From assembly GCF_900167065.1 (NCBI RefSeq), contig NZ_FUYA01000006.1, forward strand, positions 1 to 64,000: a DNA stretch of 64,000 bases. Reading direction: 5' to 3'. Positions 54,244-62,710 of the stretch are shown piece by piece. Source of the stretch: Desulfobaculum bizertense DSM 18034. GTDB lineage: Bacteria > Desulfobacterota > Desulfovibrionia > Desulfovibrionales > Desulfovibrionaceae. The first letter of the stretch is position 1. Each line of letters opens with the position of its first letter. The translations under genes and the position numbers were made by a program. The notes beneath the pieces are model-generated. The model made no database searches and had not been told where the DNA came from. It saw nothing but the letters and a program-made list of their open reading frames with translations.

Positions 54244-54263
54244 ATTGAGATAACCAAATATGC
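54240..54263 (-). promoter_or_regulatory. Palindromic operator at the sahR start
   Basis: GCATATT (54240-54246) and AATATGC (54257-54263) are a perfect 7-bp inverted repeat with a 10-bp centre. The left arm includes the ATG of sahR. TTGACC about 20 bp further upstream on the minus strand could be a -35, with TATTTG as -10. Binding of SahR here would control its own operon with ahcY. Confidence 0.72.
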
Positions 54264-54300
54264 TATACAGACAGGCGGGTCAAGCGCAGTACAACGAAAA

Positions 54301-54360
54301 ACGCCTCTGCATGGCGTGCACTTCCCATAAAATGGAAGCATTTGTCATACAGAGGCGTTT
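54301..54360 (-). terminator. Long inverted repeat downstream of the Lon-like gene
   Basis: AACGCCTCTG (54301-54310) is exactly complementary to CAGAGGCGTT (54351-54360), and a small CTTCC/GGAAG hairpin lies inside. On the minus strand a short T run follows. It probably ends the Lon-like gene's transcript. Confidence 0.65.
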
Positions 54361-54397
54361 GATTTCATTTACAGAAACACACGCATAAAAAACTTCG

Positions 54398-56800
54398 TTA
54401 CTCTTCGTCCGCCTGTTTTGCAGCAAGTTCCGCAAGCTCAGCAAGCCGACGGTCAACCCGGTGATACAGTGAAGATGAGGGGAACTTCCCAGAAGCCCGC
54501 CGGGTTCCGGTTGGAATATCCGTGAGGATTTCGAGAGCCTGATCTATGCTCTCGACCGGGTAAATATGGAACATTCCCTGCCGCACGGCTTCGACAACAT
54601 CATCACTCAGCATGAGATGAATCACGTTGTCCTTGGGCAAAAGCACGCCCTGCTCTCCGGTCAGTCCGCGACGGCGGCAGACCTGAAAAAAGCCTTCAAT
54701 CTTCCGGTTAACGCCACCAACAGCCATAATAGCCCCAGACTGGCTCACAGCACCAGTAAAGGCGAGGCTGTGCTTGATCGGCACACCAGACAGAGCAGAA
54801 AGCAGTGATGCGAGTTCAGCACCAGAAGCCGAGTCTCCATCAACTTCAACATAGGACTGCTCAAAGCAGAGGCTTCCGGTCAGAACCAGAGGCTTGTCCT
54901 GCGCAAAAAGGCGAAGCAGGTAGCTCTTGAGAATCATCATACCCTTGGTATGGATGGGACCACCCAGCTCAGCTTCACGCTCAAGGTCCATGATGCCGCC
55001 ATGCCCAACGCCAACGGTGCAGGCAATCTGATGCGGCAGACCAAATTCATAGTCGCCATACATGGTCACGGCCAAACCGTTGACCCGGCCCACGGCTTCG
55101 CCCGTGGTGGCAACCTTGATGAGCTGACGGTCATAGTCGCCCATAAACTCTTCTTCATAGAGATTGGAGCGGAAATTTCGGTCAGCACGAGCCTTGTCCA
55201 GCGTCTCGCGGGTGACAAGCTTTCTGCCCTCGACAACGCTCAGGGCAGAGGCTTCAATCATCAGCTCACGCACCAGCGGAAGCTGGAGAGACATTTTCTT
55301 CTGGTCCTCGACCATTCGGGAGGAGTAATCCACCAGCCCGGCCAGTGCCTCGCGATCAAAGGGCAGGAGACCGGAATCAGAAATAATGCGTCCCAGCGTC
55401 AGAATATAATTTTTAATATTGGCTGCGGTCCTGTCCACGGCATCCTGCATGTGTGCCTTGAGCTTGAAAAGCTTGCCAAAACGGTCGTCCAGCGTCAGCA
55501 GGCTCTCGTACATTTCATCAGTCCCGATGAGCAGTACTTTGACGTCAAGCGGGACAGGCTCAGGCTCAATGCCCTTGGTCCGGGAAATTCCCGGCTCCTG
55601 TGAGTCTTCAATCTTGCTTTTGCCAGCACGAAGGGCACGCAGGAGGCCATCCCATGCATCAGCTTCCTGCATCAGGTCTTCCACCCGAAGCACAAGGAAA
55701 CCGCCATTGGCACGGTGCAGGGCACCGGCCTTAATCAGGGTAAAATCTGTGTACAGGGCACCCAGTTCAGACTGGCGCTCAATGCATCCCAAGAGATTCG
55801 TCATGGTGGGGTGATTTTCAAAAATCACCGGTGCACCATCCGTCTCGGAATTGTCCACAAAACGGCTCAGGGTATAGCGATAGAAAAAATCATCCTGCCC
55901 AGCATCTGCGGCAAAGGCGAGCGGAGAGGCGGCCTGTGCAGGCTGCGGCAAAAACTTGTCGCGATTTTCCACCACGTCTTCGCGAATTTCCTTGAGAAAT
56001 TCCACGATACTTTCTTCGGCAGCGTACTTCTCTTCAATAGGCGTCAGGTGGGTATCCAGAACCCCACGGATCATGCCCAGAGTCAGCTCATCCAGTTCAG
56101 ACTGATACGCTTTTTCTTCCCGGCTAATCTGCCGCAGGTCCTGAGCAAGCTCGGTCTGAATTTCATCGCCTTTTTTCTTGAGGCTGGAACGCAGCGCACT
56201 ATCGAGCTTGTCGTAATCCAGTTCGGACACGACCTTGCCTTCAACCAGAGGATACAGAGTCAGCTGCCCCTGTTCGTCAACTTCCAGCTCAAAGCCCTGC
56301 GTGCTGGCTTTCTGTTCCATGTCGCGCAGATGATCTTCTTTCTTGTTCTGAAAGGTTCTGAGCAGGCTTTCTGTTTTTCGGGCAAAGGACTCCTGCTCAA
56401 GGCGTTCAGGAATTTCCTTCCGGATAGCAGCAAGGGCGGTATCCAGACCTTTTCTCAGCGCATTCGCGTCTCCGGGAGGAAGCGACAGGATGCGCGGGCG
56501 GTCTGGATCAGAAAAATTAAACACATAGGCCAAATCACGAGGGCAAGGTCGAGCCTTGGCACGTGGTTCCAGAAACCTGCGGACCAGATAGGTCCGGCCA
56601 AGATTCGCTTCACCAGCGACAAAAATATTATAGCCCGTGTCTTTGATGGCAAGCCCAAGCTCCAGAGCACGAAATGCGCGCGGCTGCGAACTCTGAATCT
56701 TGGCAGAATCGGGGATTTCCCTGCTGTCTGCATACGGAATTTTTTCCGGGGCAAGCTCCGCCCGGAGCCTTTTGACGGAAAGCGGTCTCGGTTTGGCCAT
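54398..56800 (-). CDS. Lon-like ATP-dependent protease (LonP-type, YcbZ family)
   Basis: This 800-residue protein has an AAA_32-type N-terminal and central part and a C-terminal Lon protease domain (about 560-780). The Ser-Lys dyad is seen in GDSASGAEL near 673 and GGVNRKIEGFF near 716. The first P-loop is degenerate, GEANLGRTYL near 62, with Arg for the usual Lys. Other AAA segments include HRANGGFLVLRVEDLMQ near 371 and VKVLLIGTDEMYESL near 431. A long coiled-coil insertion lies at about 140-250. The family is found beside or instead of classical Lon; targets are unknown. Single gene. Confidence 0.9.
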   Translation of the reverse strand: MAKPRPLSVKRLRAELAPEKIPYADSREIPDSAKIQSSQPRAFRALELGLAIKDTGYNIFVAGEANLGRTYLVRRFLEPRAKARPCPRDLAYVFNFSDPDRPRILSLPPGDANALRKGLDTALAAIRKEIPERLEQESFARKTESLLRTFQNKKEDHLRDMEQKASTQGFELEVDEQGQLTLYPLVEGKVVSELDYDKLDSALRSSLKKKGDEIQTELAQDLRQISREEKAYQSELDELTLGMIRGVLDTHLTPIEEKYAAEESIVEFLKEIREDVVENRDKFLPQPAQAASPLAFAADAGQDDFFYRYTLSRFVDNSETDGAPVIFENHPTMTNLLGCIERQSELGALYTDFTLIKAGALHRANGGFLVLRVEDLMQEADAWDGLLRALRAGKSKIEDSQEPGISRTKGIEPEPVPLDVKVLLIGTDEMYESLLTLDDRFGKLFKLKAHMQDAVDRTAANIKNYILTLGRIISDSGLLPFDREALAGLVDYSSRMVEDQKKMSLQLPLVRELMIEASALSVVEGRKLVTRETLDKARADRNFRSNLYEEEFMGDYDRQLIKVATTGEAVGRVNGLAVTMYGDYEFGLPHQIACTVGVGHGGIMDLEREAELGGPIHTKGMMILKSYLLRLFAQDKPLVLTGSLCFEQSYVEVDGDSASGAELASLLSALSGVPIKHSLAFTGAVSQSGAIMAVGGVNRKIEGFFQVCRRRGLTGEQGVLLPKDNVIHLMLSDDVVEAVRQGMFHIYPVESIDQALEILTDIPTGTRRASGKFPSSSLYHRVDRRLAELAELAAKQADEE

Positions 56801-56942
56801 GTGTATCCTTCTTTCACCTAAAAAATATTTGCGGCATCTCCCGCTCGCAAGGGTCTATCGACTCCTTTAGGCTTTGTCACCATTTGCCGAAAGCCCACCT
56901 GTCTTTTTAGCACGGAATCCATGCCAGAGAACAGCCGTCTTT

Positions 56943-57713
56943 CTACAGGGTATCGAGAGCAGGATACTCCACGTGCTCAAGACAGAGTCCCTGAGCTGGA
57001 GCGGTCTGGTAGGCAATGGCGCGGCGGTCCTGAGCAGCCAGGGCACGTTCAACAACCTCTGGTTCATACTGCCCTCGCCCAATGGCAACGAGCAGCCCAA
57101 GCATGTTGCGGACCTGCTGCTTAAGAAAGCCGTTGGCAGAAAGGCGCACCACGCACTCATGCGCAGTCTGGCCCGGATCAAAGCGAAGTGCTGTCAGATT
57201 GCGAACCGTGCTTTTGACCGGGGTACCCACATTCTGGAAGGAACAGAAATCATGCTCGCCACAAAAGAATGCAGCGGCAGCCTGCATGGCCTGCATGTTA
57301 AGCGGACCAGTCTTCCAGACAAAGGCGCGGCGCTGCGGCAGGAGAAACGCGTTTTCGAGCCACAGGGTATACGCATAGGTCTTTGACAGTGCAGAATAGC
57401 GGGAATGGAAGGCGTCGGGGACAATGCGCGCGGAGATGCAGGCTATGTCGTCCGGAAGCAGGGCATTGAGTGCCCGGCGAAAGGTTATCTGGGTCTTGCT
57501 GTCTGGAATATCGACGTGCACGACCTGCTCAAGGGCATGCACGCCAGCGTCTGTACGTCCAGAGCCATGTGCCCGCACTGTTTCTCCACAGAGGCGGGCC
57601 AAGACCTTTTCCAGCTCTCCCTGAATGGTAGGCTGATCGCTGCGGCCAGCCTGAATTTGCCAGCCGCAGTATGCTGTGCCGTCATAGGCGAGGGTAAGCT
57701 GAAGTCGTTTCAT
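56943..57713 (-). CDS. truA: tRNA pseudouridine(38-40) synthase
   Basis: TruA makes pseudouridine at positions 38-40 of the anticodon stem. The 256-residue protein has the start RLQLTLAYDGTAYCGWQIQ, the catalytic Asp in GSGRTDAGVHALEQVVH (near 55), then FHSRYSALSKTYAY near 107 and FLKQQVRNMLGLLVAIGRGQ near 210. The start is 3 bp from the stop of the motE-like gene, so truA belongs to the same transcript as fliJ. Confidence 0.96.
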   Translation of the reverse strand: MKRLQLTLAYDGTAYCGWQIQAGRSDQPTIQGELEKVLARLCGETVRAHGSGRTDAGVHALEQVVHVDIPDSKTQITFRRALNALLPDDIACISARIVPDAFHSRYSALSKTYAYTLWLENAFLLPQRRAFVWKTGPLNMQAMQAAAAFFCGEHDFCSFQNVGTPVKSTVRNLTALRFDPGQTAHECVVRLSANGFLKQQVRNMLGLLVAIGRGQYEPEVVERALAAQDRRAIAYQTAPAQGLCLEHVEYPALDTL

Positions 57714-57716
57714 CTT

Positions 57717-58373
57717 TTATTCAAATGGAACCTGGAGGCGAGTCAGCTTTTCGGCCAAGCGGGCGGCTTTCTGAGCTTCGACGAATGTCAAAATCTCGCC
57801 AGCCTGACGGCCACGCATGCCTGACAGAATATTGACTGCCTGTTCTTCGTTCATGGTTTGCAGCACCTGAGCGGCCTGCTTTGCTTTCATGTTGGAGAAC
57901 ACTTCAACAAGATGTCGTTCTTTCTTAGACTTCACAGCCTTGGCGTCTTTGAGCATCTGCTGAAGCTGCTGGCGAGTCTTTTGAAGCTCGGCCATATCGC
58001 GGGAAATCTTTCGCTCCAGCTTTTTCAGCTCTCGCTCACGGCGATTCAGCTCTTCCTGCTTGTCCATGAGGGCTTCGCGCCCAAGAGGCGTTGTGTTCTC
58101 CACCTTTTTCTTTTGCGCGGCAGGGGCAGGAACTGCGGCAGGCTCTTGAGCCGGAGTCTTCTCGGCCTGAGCATGCGCAACAGAAGGCCCATCAACAGCC
58201 AGTTGTGCCAGCGTCTGAGTGGCCTTGGGTGCCATATCTGTATGCACAGGTCCAGTGAGAACCGCCTGCCAGCCTAAAAAAGCCAGCAAACAGATTTTCA
58301 GGCAGGCAAGCGCCATGATGCCTTTGAGTATTTTACAAAGTCCCAGACGTGTAGCGAATCGTGGCCATTTCAT
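57717..58373 (-). CDS. MotE-like flagellar chaperone protein
   Basis: This 218-residue protein has one membrane or signal segment (about 12-40), a Pro/Ala-rich linker, a long coiled coil (about 100-150) and an MgtE-N-like helical domain (EVFSNMKAKQAAQVLQTMNEEQAVNILSGMRGRQAGEIL). This layout fits MotE, a periplasmic factor that stabilises the motor protein MotC. I chose the ATG at 58373, preceded by GAGGGA; it overlaps fliJ by 41 bp. The frame continues upstream but only as the alternate frame of fliJ. Its neighbour fliJ supports a flagellar role. Confidence 0.82.
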   Translation of the reverse strand: MKWPRFATRLGLCKILKGIMALACLKICLLAFLGWQAVLTGPVHTDMAPKATQTLAQLAVDGPSVAHAQAEKTPAQEPAAVPAPAAQKKKVENTTPLGREALMDKQEELNRRERELKKLERKISRDMAELQKTRQQLQQMLKDAKAVKSKKERHLVEVFSNMKAKQAAQVLQTMNEEQAVNILSGMRGRQAGEILTFVEAQKAARLAEKLTRLQVPFE

Positions 58374-58776
58374 CAGATTCCCTCTGTTCTCGCATATTTT
58401 CTTCGTGCAGGAAGGTCTTTTTTTGCGTTTCGCGAAGACGTTCCAGCAACTTCTTTTCTTTTGCCTTTCCAATAAGGTCCTGACGACAGCGGTTAACCCG
58501 CTTTGCGCACTGGAACAGCTCTCGGTCAGCCAGATAGATATCCTGTTCCAGCCGACGCTTGTAGTTCCTCCAGAGCCACAGCTCACCAGAGGCGACCTGT
58601 GCCTTGCCATCAAGAGACGCCAAGTGCGCGGACAGCGTGTCTCGCAGCTCGTCAAGCTGCCTTGATTTCTGCCTGTGCGCAGCCAGCGCTTTTGCCAGCT
58701 CCATCTTGGCCTGCTCTTCGAGCTGAAGCCTGTAGTCCAGAACCCGCTGAAGCTTAAAGCGGAATTTTCCCGGCAT
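58333..58776 (-). CDS. fliJ: Flagellar export protein FliJ
   Basis: FliJ is the stalk-like coiled-coil subunit of the flagellar type III export ATPase complex and escorts export chaperones. The product is 147 residues, almost all alpha helix, with the typical start KFRFKLQRVLDYRLQLEEQAKMELA. GGAGG precedes the ATG. It starts the fliJ-motE-truA unit. No other flagellar genes lie in the window. Confidence 0.88.
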   Translation of the reverse strand: MPGKFRFKLQRVLDYRLQLEEQAKMELAKALAAHRQKSRQLDELRDTLSAHLASLDGKAQVASGELWLWRNYKRRLEQDIYLADRELFQCAKRVNRCRQDLIGKAKEKKLLERLRETQKKTFLHEENMREQRESDEMATIRYTSGTL

Positions 58777-59005
58777 GGCTTCCTCCAGAATCTGTCAAAG
58801 CTTCGACAGACTTTTTCACGATAGCAGAAAAGTAGCAATAAGCGGGCCGAAAATCCCCAGGTGAGGTTTAGGTTTTGCAAAGCAGGGCAAAACTGCTAGA
58901 GAAAGAAGTGTTGCCGGACTGGTGTATCGCACGAGTTACACCCCAAAAAAAGAAATACGGTATTTTTTGGAAAACCGGCAATTTTGCGAGAGGAGTATAG
59001 GGTCC

Positions 59006-59515
59006 ATGCATGATTTGCGACAAACCCTCGGGGCCTTACTAAAAAAACACGACCCGGACGGAATGCAGCGCCGATTTCGAAAGCTTTGGCGCAACTGGTC
59101 GCGCATTGTCGACGAAGACATTGCGCTCACTGCCCGTCCCATAGGTCACCGGAAACGCATTCTGATTCTTGGAGTCGATGACTCCATGGCCATGCAGAAT
59201 GTGACCTACTCCTGTCCGCTTATTCTCTATCAAGTCAACGAGTATCTTGGTCAACCTGTTTTTGACAAGGTGATTGCCGAATTGATAAGAGATCGCAAGA
59301 CCTTAGACACAATTGAGAATAAGGTCGCACCTGCGCCGCGCATCAAGCCTGTCCGGCCTCAGACGCTGGGGAGCAAGCGCCCCAACTTTGAGCCGGGGTC
59401 GGCCATAGCCCAGTGCTACGACGCATATGTGAACGTCTTCAAAACTGAAAACGATTCATCCTGTGGCGCCAGCTCTATGACGCAAGGGTATCATTACAAG
59501 GAGGATTCAAAATGA
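59006..59515 (+). CDS. DUF721 (DciA-like) protein
   Basis: This 169-residue protein starts at the ATG at 59006 behind GAGGAG; the frame is open further upstream but without a family match. The DUF721 domain covers about 10-105 (LWRNWSRIVDEDIALTARPIGHRKRILILGVDDSMAMQNVTYSCPLIL). DciA is the helicase operator that helps load DnaB in bacteria lacking DnaC or DnaI. A disordered C terminus (about 110-169) follows. The next gene overlaps it by 4 bp. Confidence 0.82.
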   Translation: MHDLRQTLGALLKKHDPDGMQRRFRKLWRNWSRIVDEDIALTARPIGHRKRILILGVDDSMAMQNVTYSCPLILYQVNEYLGQPVFDKVIAELIRDRKTLDTIENKVAPAPRIKPVRPQTLGSKRPNFEPGSAIAQCYDAYVNVFKTENDSSCGASSMTQGYHYKEDSK

Positions 59516-59841
59516 GCGAAGAATTGAATATTCAGCTGAAGAAACCACTTGAAAAGATGACCGTGAAGGAACTTCGTGAGCTTGCAATTAACGAGCTTCC
59601 TCAGATCACCGGAGCCTCTGGAATGGAAAAAGAGACTCTGCTTGGAACAATCAAAGACATGATGGGCCTCTCCGAAAGCGAACACGCTAATCCGTATAAG
59701 CCACAAATTCGCCAGCTTAAGGCACAGATCCAGGAGCTGCGAGAACAAAAGCTGAGTGTTTCTCCACACGAAGCAAAGACAATCCGTCGTAAAATCAATC
59801 GCTTAAAGAAAAACACCCGTAAACTGTCTCATTCTGCATAG
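59512..59841 (+). CDS. Small helical protein with Rho-N-like domain
   Basis: This 109-residue protein overlaps the DUF721 gene by ATGA. Its N terminus (KMTVKELRELAINELPQITGASGMEKETLLGTIKDMMG) looks like the SAP-type helix pair found in the Rho N-terminal domain. The C terminus is a basic coiled coil (QIRQLKAQIQELREQKLSV, then RRKINRLKKNTRKL). A nucleic-acid-binding role is plausible but unproven. tRNA genes follow with their own promoter. Confidence 0.75.
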   Translation: MSEELNIQLKKPLEKMTVKELRELAINELPQITGASGMEKETLLGTIKDMMGLSESEHANPYKPQIRQLKAQIQELREQKLSVSPHEAKTIRRKINRLKKNTRKLSHSA

Positions 59842-59871
59842 AAAAAAATTTCAAAAAGTTTTCTATGAGAC

Positions 59872-59900
59872 TTGACAAGAAAGCGGGAAAACCATAAATC
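59872..59900 (+). promoter_or_regulatory. Promoter of the tRNA-Gln/tRNA-Glu unit
   Basis: TTGACA (59872-59877) and TAAATC (59895-59900) are 17 bp apart, 13 bp before tRNA-Gln. Confidence 0.75.
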
Positions 59901-59913
59901 CACATTTCCGCGT

Positions 59914-59988
59914 TGGCGAGTCGTCTAATTGGCAGGACACTGGATTCTGGTCCCAGCAATCAAGGTTCAATCCCTTGCTCGCCAGCCA
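59914..59988 (+). tRNA. tRNA-Gln (CTG anticodon)
   Basis: The acceptor stem TGGCGAG/CTCGCCA, the anticodon loop TTCTGGT and the T loop GGTTCAATCCC fold normally. The discriminator is G and CCA is encoded at 59986-59988. Confidence 0.96.
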
Positions 59989-60011
59989 ATTGACTCAACG
60001 ACATTTACGAT

Positions 60012-60089
60012 GTCCCCATCGTCTAGCCCGGCCCAGGACACCTGCCTTTCACGCAGGCGACGGGGGTTCAAATCCCCCTGGGGACGCCA
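60012..60089 (+). tRNA. tRNA-Glu (TTC anticodon)
   Basis: The acceptor stem GTCCCCA/TGGGGAC, the anticodon stem CCTGC/GCAGG with loop CTTTCAC, and a GGGGGTTCAAATCCCCC T arm are all present. CCA is encoded at 60087-60089. It is co-transcribed with tRNA-Gln. Confidence 0.96.
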
Positions 60090-60100
60090 TAAGAAAATAC

Positions 60101-60131
60101 GCCCTTACGACTCTGTCGTAAGGGCTTTTTT
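60101..60131 (+). terminator. Terminator of the tRNA unit
   Basis: The GCCCTTACGA/TCGTAAGGGC stem with a 5-base loop is followed by six T residues. Confidence 0.94.
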
Positions 60132-60157
60132 CGTTGCTTTTTTTACCTGCTTTCGCG

Positions 60158-60772
60158 CTACGAAGACCGAGGCAAACGCTTTCCACAGCTCGGGGAGCAG
60201 GAATCACATTCCTCTACATCCGAGGCACAGCTCAAAAACGCTTTTCGATCAAGGCTCTCGCACTGACAGCACTGCTGAAGTGATGCCTTGAGCATTGCCC
60301 GGCCACGCTGAACCCGCGACTTTGCCCCAGAAAGAGAAAGGCCAGCCTGTTCCGCAAAAGCTTTCTGGGAGCGGCCTTCGACATCACACGCGACAACCGC
60401 TTCCCGATACTTTTCAGGCAAATGCTCCAAAAGCGACTGGAGACAATGCGAAATATCCTGAAGCGCCAGCACTGAATCAGAACCAGATTCCTTTGCGACA
60501 AACTCACGTGGTCGTTCGGCGACTTTCTCCCGTCCCCGGTAATAATCAATGATTGTGTTTCGTGTGATTTGATACATCCAGCTTTTCAGCCCCTTGCCGT
60601 CCCGCACGGAGCCTAAATTCTTATGAATCTTTATGAACACATCGTGCAAAATGTCCTCAGCAAGGGCATCATCCCTCACGTGTCTTTTGATAAAAATCAG
60701 AAGACGCTCCCGAAACTCCTCCCAGACATCCTCTGTTTGAACTGAGGGGAAAATATTCTTCCTCTTTTGCAT
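60158..60772 (-). CDS. sigZ: SigZ-type ECF RNA polymerase sigma factor with Cys-rich tail
   Basis: This sigma-70 family protein has 204 residues from the ATG at 60772. Region 2 is seen as DDALAEDILHDVFIKIHKNLGSVRDGKGLKSWMYQITRNTIIDYYR, and region 4 as LPEKYREAVVACDVEGRSQKAFAEQAGLSLSGAKSRVQRGRAML. After region 4 a tail carries many cysteines (LQQCCQCESL, then CASDVEECDSCSPSCG), nine in about 30 residues. A CC-containing tail is known in SigZ relatives and may bind metal or sense redox state. No anti-sigma gene is adjacent; the upstream gene encodes a small 2Fe-2S protein that also ends in a Cys-rich tail. Confidence 0.87.
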   Translation of the reverse strand: MQKRKNIFPSVQTEDVWEEFRERLLIFIKRHVRDDALAEDILHDVFIKIHKNLGSVRDGKGLKSWMYQITRNTIIDYYRGREKVAERPREFVAKESGSDSVLALQDISHCLQSLLEHLPEKYREAVVACDVEGRSQKAFAEQAGLSLSGAKSRVQRGRAMLKASLQQCCQCESLDRKAFLSCASDVEECDSCSPSCGKRLPRSS

Positions 60773-60792
60773 ATCAGGTTCCCTTCTCACGT

Positions 60793-61137
60793 CTATGAGC
60801 AGCAGCCATCTGAACACGCACTCGAAACACAGTTACACGCCCCATGCTCCGTGCACTCCTGCATAGGATTCTTTTTATACTCAGCAAGACGCTCTCGTCG
60901 AAGAGCATGGAGATCAGGCCTGTCTGCCACAATCTCCATACCATTCTCAGCAGTGGTGGCGCAGGCATACCTCTGCTGACCATTAATTTCGACAACACAA
61001 GCCTTGCAACACCCTTTTTTCCTCTTGGCCCTGTAACAGGGGGCCAACAAGGAAAGCCCTCCCTGCTTCGCAACCTCCACAATATTTAATGAAGAATCAA
61101 TAAACTCAAATCGCTTTCCATCAATCATAACATACAT
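60793..61137 (-). CDS. Small 2Fe-2S ferredoxin-like protein with Cys-rich tail
   Basis: This 114-residue protein resembles the N-terminal 2Fe-2S domain of NuoG-type or hydrogenase-type subunits. The ligands are Cys34, Cys44 (or 43), Cys47 and Cys59 in LAPCYRAKRKKGCCKACVVEING-type spacing. GAGGAGG lies upstream of the ATG. The C terminus (QECTEHGACNCVSSACSDGCCS) adds seven more cysteines. It lies 20 bp upstream of sigZ on the same strand. Functional coupling of an iron-sulfur protein with the sigma factor is inferred from this arrangement. Confidence 0.78.
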   Translation of the reverse strand: MYVMIDGKRFEFIDSSLNIVEVAKQGGLSLLAPCYRAKRKKGCCKACVVEINGQQRYACATTAENGMEIVADRPDLHALRRERLAEYKKNPMQECTEHGACNCVSSACSDGCCS

Positions 61138-61286
61138 TTCTTTTTCCTCCTCTTTGGTCCTCCACGACAGTAGAGAACAGAGACGTTTCTCCCTCTAAGA
61201 CGAAAAAAAAGAAAAAAAGACGCAAGATCCCCCAAAAAACATAACCCTCCCTATCCCACACATCTTCCTCCCTCAAATCCTCCCCC

Positions 61287-61880
61287 GATGCAGGGTGCAG
61301 GGGGATGCAATCCCCTTGCCCACCGGAGGTAAAAAAGGCCCAGCCAAACGCACGGGAACGCATAACACACATCCATCTTATCCCACCCACCCCCCCAGTA
61401 GACACACACCTCTTCCCACAACCCCAAATTCTCCCCCCGACGCAGGGTGCAGGGGGATGCAATCCCCTTGCCCACCGGAGGTAAAAAAGCCCAGCCAAAC
61501 GCACGGGGACGCATAACACACATCCATATATCTTATCCCCCCCACCACCCCAGGGGACACACGTCACATCACACTCAACATCACACATACCTCTCTTCCT
61601 CCCCTCCGCCCTCAAAATCAGACATCTTATCCCGCCCACCGCCCCAGAAAACACACATCTTGACCCGCCCAGCACCCCACAAAAAAAGAGACAACACAGA
61701 TCACTCTGCATTGCCTCTTTTCTTTACTGCTGCGCTTTTTCTAAAGGTGTTGGAGCTTCCTCAGAATGGAGCACGACAGGATGGTGAACAAGAAATACCC
61801 GCCCGCACGATGCGGAGTGCAGGGGGGAGTGCAATCCCCTTGCTCACCGGAGGTAAAAAATCACAGCCCAAACGCACTAA
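61287..61880 (-). repeat. Second hairpin repeat family, three copies
   Basis: Two tandem units with a 152-bp period start at 61287 and 61439, and a diverged partial unit lies at about 61807-61880. Each has GGTGCAGGGGG, a GGGGAT/ATCCCC hairpin around GCA, CACCGGAGGTAAAAAA and an AGCCAAACGCACG segment. Read on the minus strand the nearest unit begins directly after the SDR stop. The segment between (about 61140-61880) is pyrimidine-rich and C-rich on the + strand and holds no convincing gene; long open frames through it are low-complexity. Confidence 0.85.
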
Positions 61881-61896
61881 AGGCGCGTAGACCTGA

Positions 61897-62649
61897 CTAG
61901 CTTGTTACAAAAAACTTCTGACCAGAAATGTTTTTGGTGAGATCAGAGCCGAGATAACAGGCCATGTTGGCGATGTCCTCAAGCTTCTGCGCACGGCCAA
62001 GAGAGAAACGAGTCGCAATGTCCTTGCGGAACGAAAGCGCATCCTTGGCACCATTGATCTCCAGATTGTTCTTGGACCAAAGCTTGGTGTCGACGGCTCC
62101 AGGACAAATGCAATTGATGTTCAAATCGCAGTCCGCGTACTCCTGCGCTACAGCACTGGTAAAAGCGATGATTGCCGCCTTGGATGCGCTGTAATGCGAA
62201 TACGTGGGCATTGGCTTGTCACCAGACTGGGCTGCAATGTTCACAATCTTGCCGGACTTACGCTCGGCCATGTGCTTGATGACTGCACGGGTCATCAAAA
62301 AGGTGCCATACATGTTCACCTTAAACACGTGGTCAAACTCGTCGTATGTCATGCCTTCCAGCTTGACCCGATTGCTCACGCCCGCGTTGTTAACGAGCAC
62401 ATCAATCTTTCCAAAATCCTGAAGAGCCTTGTTTACAGCAGAGGTCACAGAGCTTTCACTGGTCACATCCATTTCTATAAATGAAGCGTTGGGACCAAGA
62501 GCTGCAATTGTCCTCTTTGCGCGGTCAGGATTAATGTCCGCGATAACAACGGTTGCGCCTTCCCTGACGAACTGCTGGGCAATAGCTTCACCTATCCCTC
62601 TGCCGCCGCCAGTCACAAAGACAACTTTTCCAGATAAATTCAGTTCCAT
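61897..62649 (-). CDS. Short-chain dehydrogenase/reductase
   Basis: This is a classical SDR of 250 residues from the ATG at 62649 (GGAG 5 bases upstream). The cofactor motif is VTGGGRGIGEAIA near 13, with a following Asp in IADINPDRAK that favours NAD(H). The NNAG motif is VLVNNAGVSN near 83. The active-site Tyr and Lys are in YSHYSASKAAI near 150. The substrate is unknown. It is downstream of the arylsulfotransferase gene on the same strand (62 bp), so it may act on an alcohol or phenol linked to that reaction. Confidence 0.9.
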   Translation of the reverse strand: MELNLSGKVVFVTGGGRGIGEAIAQQFVREGATVVIADINPDRAKRTIAALGPNASFIEMDVTSESSVTSAVNKALQDFGKIDVLVNNAGVSNRVKLEGMTYDEFDHVFKVNMYGTFLMTRAVIKHMAERKSGKIVNIAAQSGDKPMPTYSHYSASKAAIIAFTSAVAQEYADCDLNINCICPGAVDTKLWSKNNLEINGAKDALSFRKDIATRFSLGRAQKLEDIANMACYLGSDLTKNISGQKFFVTS

Positions 62650-62710
62650 ACTCACTCCATTTATAGAGCACAGCAGGCTACGCGACCTGCTGTGCTTCTT
62701 GTTTGATCAC

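Noticed and set aside
57717-58880. 387-residue version of the motE-like gene
   Set aside because: The upstream 170 codons are fliJ and its upstream region read in another frame. The membrane segment and the ribosome binding site support the start at 58373.
61121-61711. 196-residue frame rich in Gly, Cys and Trp across the repeat array
   Set aside because: It is a translation of the tandem 152-bp repeats, with the same peptide recurring. There is no domain, and codon use is unlike the genes nearby.
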